Assembly (NCBI GenBank): GCA_025924845.1
Contig: JAICHN010000347.1
Coordinates: 1-5,579 of the forward strand
Length of the DNA stretch: 5,579 nucleotides
Direction of reading: 5' to 3'
Origin: Chloroflexota bacterium
GTDB taxonomy: Bacteria; Chloroflexota; UBA5177; JANWHV01
Shown here: positions 1-5,169 of the stretch, piece after piece
Numbering within the stretch: the stretch's first letter is position 1
Layout: every line of letters starts with the position of its first letter
The notes under the pieces: generated by a model
Databases searched by the model: none
The model's input: only the letters and a program-made list of their open reading frames with translations
What the model was told of the DNA's origin: nothing
Translations under genes and position numbers: made by a program

Positions 1-1160
1 TAGCCGCCGCTCAAATGACCAAGTTGGCGTTCGTCACCAATTATGTCGGCGCCACCAGCGAGCCGGCGGTACATCTAGCGTCGCGCCTGGTGGAGTTGAG
101 CTATCCGAACATGAGCGCCGTGTACTTCACAACCGGCGGCGCCGAGTCCAATGAGTCGGCGTTCAAGACTGCTCGGTTCTACTGGAAGTTGATGGGGAAG
201 CCCGACAAGGTGAAGTTTATTTCCAGAGTGCATGGCTATCACGGCGTTACCATGGCGGCGGCCAGCGCCACGGGGATGGCATCCTACCATAAGATGTTCG
301 CTCCTCTGGTCCCCGGATTCATTCAGGTGGCTCCCCCTCACCCGTACCGTTGGCCCGATTATGGGGGAAGCACTGGCGATCCCGGGCTGGAAGCGGCGGC
401 GGTGATCGAGCAGGCTATACTGCGCGAAGGCGCCGACACGGTGGCGGCAGTGATCGCGGAACCGGTCCTGGGTGCGGGTGGGGTCATCGTACCACCTGCA
501 ACCTATCTGCCGAAGCTGCGGGAGATCTGTGACCGCCTCGGTGTGCTGCTCATCGCGGACGAGATCATCACCGGATTTGGACGCACCGGCAAATGGTTCT
601 CGCTTGGCCACTGGAACGTCCTGCCCGATATCGTCTCCTTCGCCAAGGGCGTCACCAGCGCCTATTTGCCCCTGGGAGGGATCATCTTATCCAAGCAAAT
701 CCATGATGCGTTGCTCAACGCGCCGGCCGATCTCAAGTTCACCCATGCCGCCACGTACTCCGGGCATCCCACCTGCTGTGCCGTTGGGATCCGCAACCTT
801 CAGATCATTGAGGAGGAGGATCTTTGCGGCCGGGCCGCCGTGGTCGGGGCCCAGTTACTGGACGGACTGCAATCGTTGCGCGCGCATCAGGCAGTGGGCG
901 ATGTACGCGGGTTGGGCATGATGTGCGGGGTCGAGTTGGTCGAGGATCGCGCTACTCGCGCTCCGGCAATCGGCCTGGGGAACAAGGTAGCGGCGGAGGC
1001 TCGGCAGCGTGGCCTATTCATACGGAATAGGGGCGGGGCACGGGGCGATTTCCCCATCGGCGATACACTGTGCATCGCACCGCCGCTGATCACGACGGAA
1101 GCGCAGGTGGAACGTATCGTAGCTATACTGGACGATTCGCTGCGCGCGGCGCAAGCCTGA
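1..1160 (+). CDS. Class III PLP-dependent aminotransferase (5' end outside window)
   Basis: The product is a fold-type I, class III (omega-type) aminotransferase, a cytoplasmic PLP enzyme that moves an amino group from an amine or omega-amino acid to a keto acid. The frame is open to the left edge (first full codon at base 3). The ATG at 15 is therefore internal, and roughly the first 60-80 residues of a usual ~450-residue enzyme are missing. Counting from that ATG, visible family marks are GGAESNESAFKTAR (41-54) for the PLP phosphate region, HGYHG before residue 80, DEIITGFGRTG with the PLP-nitrogen Asp at 182, and FAKGVTSAYLPLGG with the Schiff-base Lys at 211. The C-terminal small domain is complete and ends at TGA. 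The AKGVTSAYLPLGG form resembles omega-amino acid or taurine-pyruvate-type enzymes, but substrate cannot be assigned. No frameshift is seen. A strong hairpin starts 8 nt after the stop, so this is the last gene of its transcript. Confidence 0.93.
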   Translation, partial: AAAQMTKLAFVTNYVGATSEPAVHLASRLVELSYPNMSAVYFTTGGAESNESAFKTARFYWKLMGKPDKVKFISRVHGYHGVTMAAASATGMASYHKMFAPLVPGFIQVAPPHPYRWPDYGGSTGDPGLEAAAVIEQAILREGADTVAAVIAEPVLGAGGVIVPPATYLPKLREICDRLGVLLIADEIITGFGRTGKWFSLGHWNVLPDIVSFAKGVTSAYLPLGGIILSKQIHDALLNAPADLKFTHAATYSGHPTCCAVGIRNLQIIEEEDLCGRAAVVGAQLLDGLQSLRAHQAVGDVRGLGMMCGVELVEDRATRAPAIGLGNKVAAEARQRGLFIRNRGGARGDFPIGDTLCIAPPLITTEAQVERIVAILDDSLRAAQA

Positions 1161-1168
1161 CAATCGGT

Positions 1169-1214
1169 CAAAGCCGGCTGAGCCGACATCGCGGTGTCGG
1201 CTCAGCCGGCTTTG
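1169..1214 (+). terminator. Perfect 20-bp hairpin after the aminotransferase
   Basis: Bases 1169-1188 pair without mismatch to 1195-1214 around a 6-nt loop (tcgcgg). The left arm starts CAAAGCCGGCTGAGCC and the right arm ends GGCTTTG, so the arms carry AAA and TTT near the base, as in bidirectional intrinsic terminators. No longer T-run follows. It begins 8 nt after the stop codon, so termination or 3'-end protection of the aminotransferase mRNA is the likely role. Its left arm is nearly repeated beside element B (3584-3600, inverted). Confidence 0.8.
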
Positions 1215-1218
1215 TGGG

Positions 1219-1337
1219 TTGGGCAAGAGCACGTTGCACCGATGGCCGTCTGTCGATTGGTGGCCACTGCATCGGATCGAACACCGCGGCCGGTGCCGGC
1301 CGGACTCCCGATCCCCGTGCGACATGTCCCTGCCCAA
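1219..1337 (+). repeat. Element A: 119-nt structured repeat with inverted ends
   Basis: This non-coding unit starts TTGGGCA and ends TGCCCAA (7-bp terminal inverted repeat) and is followed by TA. It is a diverged copy of element B on the other strand at 3461-3583. Bases 1219-1258 match B at 30 of 40 positions, 1277-1300 at 21 of 24, and 1316-1339 at 20 of 24. Predicted helices are P1 1219-1225/1331-1337; P2 1233-1239/1317-1323 with one G-T pair; P3 1273-1275/1284-1286 with the loop ATCGAACA; and P4 1287-1292/1297-1302 with the loop GTGC. P3 and P4 abut. It sits just behind the aminotransferase hairpin in sense direction. It could be a structured RNA, a 3'-UTR element or a MITE; the sequence alone does not decide. 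The repeat itself is clear. Confidence 0.75.
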
Positions 1338-1339
1338 TA

Positions 1340-1588
1340 GAGGTAACAGCGGGCTGAGCAACTGCAGAAACGTCGTCGACGCGGCTGTATCGACGCACGG
1401 TCGCGGCCGATCGATCGCCCATCCGGGTCGTAGACGATGTGGCACCCTTCGGCGCCCCCGACTGCCGTGCCTCCGATCGGATCGTGGGCAACCGGCCGGG
1501 ATGCACACCTCAGCGCGTCGGGCTGTTCACGGACTCGCCCTCTTGGGGCGCACCCGCCCAGGCAGCGGCGGCCCACCGGCGCAGGACC
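1340..1588. other. Intergenic stretch without a recognisable gene
   Basis: About 250 bases between element A and the regulator promoter. Several frames stay open on both strands, as expected at high GC, but none shows a start with a Shine-Dalgarno site or any protein motif I recognise. A + frame is open from 1358 to 1609 without an ATG, and its translation resembles no family known to me. No tRNA, large hairpin or copy of the 119-nt repeat was seen. It may hold decayed coding sequence. Confidence 0.5.
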
Positions 1589-1618
1589 TTGACGAATGGT
1601 CCGGAATAGCCGTATATT
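1589..1618 (+). promoter_or_regulatory. Sigma-70-type promoter of the regulator-acetyltransferase operon
   Basis: TTGACG at 1589-1594 (5 of 6 to the -35 consensus) and TATATT at 1613-1618 (5 of 6 to the -10 consensus) are 18 bp apart. Read as GTATAT at 1612, the spacing is 17. Transcription should start near 1625-1628, which falls on or just before the ATG at 1628. The mRNA would therefore be leaderless, and no Shine-Dalgarno motif precedes the start, which agrees. Confidence 0.7.
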
Positions 1619-1638
1619 CCTTGCATCATGGACCATTC
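1594..1638. promoter_or_regulatory. Candidate autoregulatory operator: two nested inverted repeats
   Basis: GGAATA (1603-1608) and TATTCC (1615-1620) form a perfect inverted repeat with a 6-bp centre that covers the -10 box. Around it, GAATGGTCC (1594-1602) and GGACCATTC (1630-1638) form a second perfect inverted repeat sharing nearly the same axis and running into the first codons of the regulator. ArsR-type winged-helix dimers bind such dyads over promoters, so autorepression is a reasonable inference. No binding data are implied. Confidence 0.5.
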
Positions 1639-2308
1639 CGACAGTCCGGACTATGCGCTGGCCAACGTCCTGGAGCTGACCGAGCCGGCCCAACTCGGGG
1701 CCCTCAGTGGCGCCACGCGCCCCAAGCTCCTCGGGCTGCTCGCTCAGCGCGCCGCCACCACCGCGCAGCTCGCCGCGGCGCTCGGGCTGCCCAAGGGCAC
1801 CGTCGGCCACCACCTCAAGGTGCTGGAGGCGGCCGGGCTGATCCACGTGGTGCGCACCCGCCGGGTGCGGGCGCTCACCGAGAAGTATTATGGCCGGGTC
1901 GCACGCATGCATCGGCTCGCCACCGGCGACACCGCCGCGGGGGACGCCCTCCGCCCCGCCGCGCGCGCCGCCCAGGCACAGCTCCTGCGCCAGGCCGGTG
2001 CGGAGTTGCGCCCGCCTACCGGCGCCGACGACCCGACGATGTGCCTGCTGGTCCATGCCCGTCTCACCCCCGCCCAGGCGGTCGCCTTCGCCAAGCGGCT
2101 GGAGGCGCTCGCGCAGGAGTTCAGCGCGCGCGAGCCCCGGGGCGGGCGGGTCTACGGCCTGGTCGCCGGGGTGTACCTGACCGACTGGTCGGACCTACCG
2201 GCAGCGGACGAGGCCGAGCGGCCCGCCGCAGCCGAAGGGGCAGCCGCGACCCGGCGGGCGCTGGGTGGCCCGCAGCGACACGGAGCAGGGGCGGAGGGCG
2301 ATCGATGA
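1628..2308 (+). CDS. ArsR/HTH_20-type winged-helix transcriptional regulator
   Basis: A 226-residue DNA-binding protein. Residues ~25-90 form a typical ArsR-like winged helix: a TTAQLAAALGLPKGTVGHHL stretch (44-63) for helix-turn-helix, then LKVLEAAGLIHVVRTRRVRA for the last helix and wing, and the ALTEKYYGRVAR tail common in HTH_20 regulators. No metal-binding Cys pair of classical ArsR/SmtB is seen in the recognition helix, so metal sensing is not supported. Residues ~110-200 form a C-terminal ligand or dimer region with LTPAQAVAFAKRLEAL and YGLVAGVY, family unknown to me. The ATG at 1628 was chosen because the promoter fits a leaderless message there. The stop overlaps the next start as ATGA (2305-2308), so the two genes are translationally coupled. 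The last ~25 residues are low-complexity and rich in Ala, Gly and Arg. It probably regulates itself and the acetyltransferase. Confidence 0.85.
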   Translation: MDHSDSPDYALANVLELTEPAQLGALSGATRPKLLGLLAQRAATTAQLAAALGLPKGTVGHHLKVLEAAGLIHVVRTRRVRALTEKYYGRVARMHRLATGDTAAGDALRPAARAAQAQLLRQAGAELRPPTGADDPTMCLLVHARLTPAQAVAFAKRLEALAQEFSAREPRGGRVYGLVAGVYLTDWSDLPAADEAERPAAAEGAAATRRALGGPQRHGAGAEGDR

Positions 2309-3309
2309 CCGTTACAGGCACCGACGACAGCATCCGGGTGGCCGGTGCCCCGGCGCTCCCCGGGCTGCGCTTCCGCCGGCTGCGCGGCCCGGTCGACTAC
2401 CCGGCGCTGGTGGCGGTGTTCAACGCCAGCAACGCCGCCGACCGCCTCGAGTGGGCTACCTCCGTCGACGCCTTCACCCGCCAGTACGCCCAGTTGGGCG
2501 GCAGCGACCCTCGCCGCGACGTGGTGGTGCTGGAGGGCGAGCAGGGCATCGTCGGCTACAGCCGGGTGGAGTGCTGGGAGCGGGGCGGGACCTGCACCTA
2601 CGTGCAGTCGCGGCATCTCCTCCCGGCCTGGCGGGACCGGCGCCTGGAGCGGGCCCTGCTCCGCCACAACGAGCGCCATGCCCGCGCGCTGGCCGCGGGG
2701 GCGCTGGCAGGCACCTGCGCCGTGGGCGCCTTCGCCACCGCCCCCGAGCGCGCGGCGCTGCTGGAGCGGGAGGGCTACGCGGTGGGCTGGCACGACTACG
2801 TGCTGGTGCGGCCCCACCTGGACGACCTCCCCGACATGCCGCTGCCGGCGGGCCTGCGAGTGCGCCCGGTCGCGCCCGAGGAGCTGGGCGCCATCTGGGC
2901 GGCAGAGGTCGAGGCGTTCACCGGCCGGGTGGTGCAGACTGAGCGGGACGTGGAGGCGTTCGCGCGCTGGCGGCGGGGGCCGCATTTCCAGCCCGAGCAC
3001 TGGCAGGTGGCCTGGGCGGGTGGCGAGGTGGCCGGTATGGTCAGGACCTACATCAATCACGAAGAGAATGCCGCCTATGGCCGCCTGCGTGGCTACACCG
3101 AAGACATCAGCGTCCGCCCGCCGTGGCGGCGCCGGGGGCTGGCGCGAGCCCTGCTGGCGCGGAGCTTGCGGTTGCTGCGGGAGGGGGGCGTGAGCGAAGC
3201 GGCGCTGGGGGTGAACAGCACGAACCAGTCCGGCGCCCTGCAACTGTACGAGGGCATGGGCTTCGCGATCGCCGCGTGCCAGTCATTCTACCGCAAGCCA
3301 CTCGCTTGA
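2305..3309 (+). CDS. Tandem-GNAT N-acetyltransferase
   Basis: A 334-residue protein with two GNAT folds, likely a cytoplasmic acetyl-CoA-dependent acyltransferase of unknown acceptor. The C-terminal domain (~175-334) is intact: ISVRPPWRRRGLARALL at 268-284 holds the R-x-x-G-x-A acetyl-CoA pyrophosphate loop, followed by LGVNSTNQSGALQLYEGMGF (301-320), the classic N-x-x-A-x-x-L-Y-x-x-x-GF ending. The N-terminal domain (~15-165) is weaker: at 109-119 the corresponding WRDRRLERALL has Arg where the loop Gly is expected, so it may no longer bind cofactor. This tandem layout with one working half recalls mycothiol synthase-type proteins, but that function is not claimed. The start is set by GGAGGG at 2293-2298, 6 nt before ATG 2305. 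The frame stays open upstream to 1219, but that is a shadow over the regulator gene. The G+C is very high (50 of 60 bases at 2701-2760), well above the lepB and aminotransferase samples. Confidence 0.88.
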   Translation: MTVTGTDDSIRVAGAPALPGLRFRRLRGPVDYPALVAVFNASNAADRLEWATSVDAFTRQYAQLGGSDPRRDVVVLEGEQGIVGYSRVECWERGGTCTYVQSRHLLPAWRDRRLERALLRHNERHARALAAGALAGTCAVGAFATAPERAALLEREGYAVGWHDYVLVRPHLDDLPDMPLPAGLRVRPVAPEELGAIWAAEVEAFTGRVVQTERDVEAFARWRRGPHFQPEHWQVAWAGGEVAGMVRTYINHEENAAYGRLRGYTEDISVRPPWRRRGLARALLARSLRLLREGGVSEAALGVNSTNQSGALQLYEGMGFAIAACQSFYRKPLA

Positions 3310-3330
3310 TGCCTCTGGTCAGGACCCGTC

Positions 3331-3358
3331 GGCGCCGCGCGGCACCACTCGCGGCGCC
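3331..3358 (+). terminator. GC-rich hairpin after the acetyltransferase
   Basis: GGCGCCGCG (3331-3339) pairs perfectly with CGCGGCGCC (3350-3358) around a 10-nt loop, 21 nt after the stop codon. No T-run follows, so it is at best a weak or Rho-assisted terminator or an mRNA 3'-end stabiliser. GC-rich surroundings make such stems fairly likely by chance. Confidence 0.35.
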
Positions 3359-3460
3359 CAGCGGCGCGCGAAAGGGCCGCGGGCGCGTGGTACACAGATC
3401 GTTCGTGGCCCCTCCCTCACAGCGTGCGCCGTGGCGGCCGGCGGGCCGGGTATGGGCATG

Positions 3461-3583
3461 TATTGGGTAGAGACATCTTGCACGAGCGCCAGGGGCTCAA
3501 GCCGTCACCGGCCTCGGCGTTCGACCCGAAATATCACCCGCAATCGGCAAACGAGCCTCGGTGCAACAACCTCCTACCCAATA
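3461..3583 (-). repeat. Element B: second copy of the structured repeat, inverted
   Basis: The unit begins TATTGGGTAG and ends CTACCCAATA, a perfect 10-bp terminal inverted repeat; with T3459-G3460 and C3584-A3585 the stem reaches 12 bp. The core without the TA flanks (3463-3581) is 119 nt, the same as element A. On the minus strand, P2 pairs TTGCAC (3566-3561) with GTGCAA (3483-3478). P3 is CGG/CCG around GTCGAACG (3525-3518). P4 pairs AGGCCG (3514-3509) with CGGCTT (3504-3499) around the tetraloop GTGA, a GNRA loop. TA lies at both edges, as left by IS630/mariner-type insertion. It lies 23 nt after the signal peptidase stop, in sense with that gene and antisense to the acetyltransferase, so it may also serve as the 3' end of the leftward operon. 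Confidence 0.78.
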
Positions 3584-3606
3584 CAGCTCAGTCGGCTTTG
3601 ACTGTC

Positions 3607-4143
3607 CTACGGCACGCCCGGATAGCTGGGTTGGGCCAGGAATGACAGCTCGGAGAGTGGCCAGTAACTGAACATGGCCCGCCCGATTATGTTCTGCCGG
3701 GGCAGCAGGCCCCACTCGTGCGAGTCACTCGAGTTATCCCGATTATCGCCCAGCACGTAAAGGTAACCCTTGGGGACGACCTTATTGTCCGTGTAGTCCG
3801 GTGGATCGGCGATATAGCTCTCGCGCAGTCTGTGGCCGTCCACGTACACGGCCCCGCCGTACACCTGGACGTGATCGCCCGGCAAACCGATCACTCGTTT
3901 GATGTAATCGTCTTTCGGTGCGTAGGGGTAGCGGAATACTACGATGTCACCGCGTTCCGGGGCGCGAAAGTGATACGTGACTTTGTCGAGCATCACATAT
4001 TCGCCGGTATGCAACGTGGGCTCCATACTCTGCCCCAATACCACGCGCGGCTCGATGGCGGCGTGGATACCAAGGTACACTATCGCGGTAATCACGATGG
4101 TGGCGACAATGTCGAAGATTGCGTGGCGTCGGCCTGTGAACAT
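3607..4143 (-). CDS. lepB: Type I signal peptidase
   Basis: A 178-residue membrane-bound serine protease of family S26 that removes signal peptides from exported proteins on the outer face of the cytoplasmic membrane. One N-terminal membrane helix spans ~10-30, as in short Gram-positive-type enzymes. GQSMEPTL holds the nucleophile Ser39. DYIKRVIGLPGD (79-90) holds the general base Lys82. The YVLGDNRDNSSDSHEWG box (129-145) is complete, so the Ser/Lys dyad enzyme should be active. The ATG at 4143 is preceded by GGAG (minus strand, about 10 nt upstream). It is the third gene of a leftward operon, 36 nt after the HAAS-domain gene. Most genomes hold a housekeeping copy elsewhere, so this one may be a dedicated or conditional copy, but this cannot be tested here. 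G+C is moderate (35 of 60 at 3781-3840). Element B follows the TAG stop. Confidence 0.96.
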   Translation of the reverse strand: MFTGRRHAIFDIVATIVITAIVYLGIHAAIEPRVVLGQSMEPTLHTGEYVMLDKVTYHFRAPERGDIVVFRYPYAPKDDYIKRVIGLPGDHVQVYGGAVYVDGHRLRESYIADPPDYTDNKVVPKGYLYVLGDNRDNSSDSHEWGLLPRQNIIGRAMFSYWPLSELSFLAQPSYPGVP

Positions 4144-4179
4144 AACTTAATTTCTCCAGGGAGCTGAGCGGCGACCCAG

Positions 4180-4551
4180 TCAGTGCCTCGGGGGCACAGC
4201 GGACGTAGAGGTGAGGGGCGCCTGTGAATGCTGCGTGTGGGCTCCGGCCACCGCTACGCCGCCGAGCAGCGCGGCCATTACGGCGACACTGGCCAGCCAG
4301 AGGCGTGGCCGACGATAGACCGAAGACGGCGCACGGCATTGTTCGTGCTGATAGGCGGCGGTAAGCAGTTCGGGATGGCCGAGGCGGCGCATGGCCTCCC
4401 GTTCGCTCGCCTCTCGCCGCATCCCGCCCAACTGCAATTCGTGTGTCGCATCCTCGAGATGCCCGCGCAGTTCCTCGGTGATCTCCTCGGCCGCGGACTG
4501 GGGTAGCGAAATGGACTCAGCGACGCTGGATAAGTATTCATCAAATCCCAT
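4180..4551 (-). CDS. HAAS-domain single-span membrane protein
   Basis: A 123-residue protein. Residues ~1-68 match the HAAS / permease-prefix pattern: MGFDEYLSSVAESI, then EEITEELRGHLEDATHEL (22-39), EAxxxAMRRLGHPELL ending near residue 63. In known loci this helical domain is fused to membrane parts and is nearly always encoded beside a PadR regulator, whose partner or target it may be. A basic YRRPR (79-83) precedes one hydrophobic helix (~84-104), then a short His/Thr/Pro-rich tail of ~19 residues, probably outside the cell by the positive-inside rule. There is no permease or enzyme domain, so this is a minimal form. The ATG at 4551 follows the PadR stop by 4 nt, and GGAG overlaps the PadR stop codon region, so translation is coupled. 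Function is inferred as a sensor or regulator at the membrane. Confidence 0.78.
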   Translation of the reverse strand: MGFDEYLSSVAESISLPQSAAEEITEELRGHLEDATHELQLGGMRREASEREAMRRLGHPELLTAAYQHEQCRAPSSVYRRPRLWLASVAVMAALLGGVAVAGAHTQHSQAPLTSTSAVPPRH

Positions 4552-4555
4552 CGCT

Positions 4556-4879
4556 TTACTCCGCGATCATGTGCAGTAGGCGGGAAGCGAACAGGCGCCA
4601 TTCGGCCGCGGAGGCGGCAAGAAATCGTTCGCCCGCCGGCGTCAGGGCATAACTGCGCCGCCGCCGCTGCTCTCCCACCTGCTGCCATTCGCCGCGGAGC
4701 AGCCCCTCCCGCTCTAATTTGTGGAGAGCGGGATAGAGGGTTCCCTCCTTGCATTCGAAGTAACCCTCGCTACGGCGTTCGATTTCGCGAGCCAATTGGT
4801 AGCCATGCAAAGCGCCATCGCGCAGCACGGTGAGAATCAGGGTCGCCATGGAGCCGCGCTTCAGATCGGCATTCACCAT
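4556..4879 (-). CDS. PadR-family transcriptional regulator
   Basis: A 107-residue winged-helix repressor of the short PadR subfamily. The order is typical: DLKRGSMATLILTVL (5-19), DGALHGYQLAREIERRS for helix 2, FECKEGTLYPALHKLEREGL for the recognition helix, then the wing GEWQQVGEQRRRRSYALTPAGERFL, and a short C-terminal dimerisation helix to residue 107. The GTLYPALHKLE...GLL and R-R-S/Y-Y-x-LT-x-x-G signatures are the family hallmarks. The ATG at 4879 has AAGGA (4891-4895 complement) 11 nt upstream. It is the first gene of a leftward operon with the HAAS protein and signal peptidase. PadR proteins usually repress their own promoter until a ligand or stress releases them, and a matching dyad lies over its -10 box. 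The ligand is unknown. Confidence 0.93.
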   Translation of the reverse strand: MVNADLKRGSMATLILTVLRDGALHGYQLAREIERRSEGYFECKEGTLYPALHKLEREGLLRGEWQQVGEQRRRRSYALTPAGERFLAASAAEWRLFASRLLHMIAE

Positions 4880-4901
4880 ACTGCTTAGAATCCTTACCTA
4901 G

Positions 4902-4920
4902 ATGTTCGATGCAATGACAT
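4902..4920. promoter_or_regulatory. Candidate PadR operator (ATGT-N11-ACAT)
   Basis: ATGT (4902-4905) and ACAT (4917-4920) form a dyad, extended by one more pair (G4901/C4921) to GATGT...ACATC. It overlaps the last bases of the -10 box and the predicted transcription start. The described PadR operator in lactic acid bacteria is ATGT-N8-ACAT; here the centre is 11, so this is only a resemblance. Confidence 0.4.
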
Positions 4921-4947
4921 CCTACTCTCGCTCGGCATTCGGGTCAA
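4919..4947 (-). promoter_or_regulatory. Promoter of the padR-HAAS-lepB operon
   Basis: On the minus strand TTGACC (4947-4942, 5 of 6 to consensus) and TAGGAT (4924-4919, 4 of 6) are separated by 17 bp. Transcription would start near 4912, giving a leader of about 33 nt with AAGGA before the PadR start. A second TTGACA farther upstream (minus, near 4974-4979) lacks a good -10 box. Confidence 0.6.
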
Positions 4948-5094
4948 ATCCCTCGCCTAACACCCGACTTTTCGCATGTCAAACGTCAGCCGGCCGCTGA
5001 AGCTGCCCGCCGAACGAGGCTGCACAATGTGGTTCGTCTCCACGTAGGATTAGACCGGTTCACACCTTTGTCTCGGTCCTATGACTGATGGCCG

Positions 5095-5121
5095 TTGGCC
5101 GCGGTTCCGCGACAGTATAGC
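5095..5121 (+). promoter_or_regulatory. Weak candidate promoter of the zinc-ribbon gene
   Basis: TATAGC (5116-5121) is a fair -10 box, but the best -35, TTGGCC (5095-5100), is only 15 bp away. A small palindrome CGCGGttCCGCG (5100-5111) lies between them. The remaining divergent region (4948-5094) shows no other feature I can support. Confidence 0.25.
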
Positions 5122-5169
5122 TATTCATTGTCAGGCACAGCATTGAGCACGGAGAAGGAGTGTAGCGTA

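Larger units (their letters stand above)
1219..3583. mobile_element. Possible cassette bounded by inverted copies of the 119-nt element
   Basis: Elements A and B are in opposite orientation and enclose exactly the regulator-acetyltransferase operon, which is richer in G+C than the genes outside. A stretch CAAAGCCGRCTGAGC lies outside both elements, also inverted. No transposase or target duplication of the whole unit is visible. The two copies are only about 80% alike, so an old composite unit or two independent insertions are both possible. Confidence 0.3.

Noticed and set aside
1014..2056. Minus-strand open frames across element A, the intergenic stretch and the regulator
   Set aside because: No ribosome site or recognisable domain; they cross the repeat and the promoter. 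A decayed gene between 1340 and 1588 cannot be excluded but is not supported.
2152..3243. Long minus-strand frame of 363 codons opposite the acetyltransferase
   Set aside because: It is the mirror frame of a gene with GC-rich third positions, rich in His, Pro, Gln and Arg and without motifs.
1219..3309. A single 696-codon + frame ending with the acetyltransferase
   Set aside because: The part before 2305 overlaps element A, the operon promoter and the well-supported regulator gene in another frame, and its translation is low-complexity Arg/Pro/Gly. GGAGGG before ATG 2305 fixes the true start.
3515..3530. TTCGACCC / TTCGATCC in the elements as a tRNA T-arm
   Set aside because: The flanking bases do not form a 5-bp T stem, and no acceptor or anticodon arm can be built; the conserved loop fits hairpin P3 instead.
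3718..4167. Plus-strand 149-codon frame opposite the signal peptidase
   Set aside because: The minus strand carries all signal peptidase motifs in order; the opposite frame has none.
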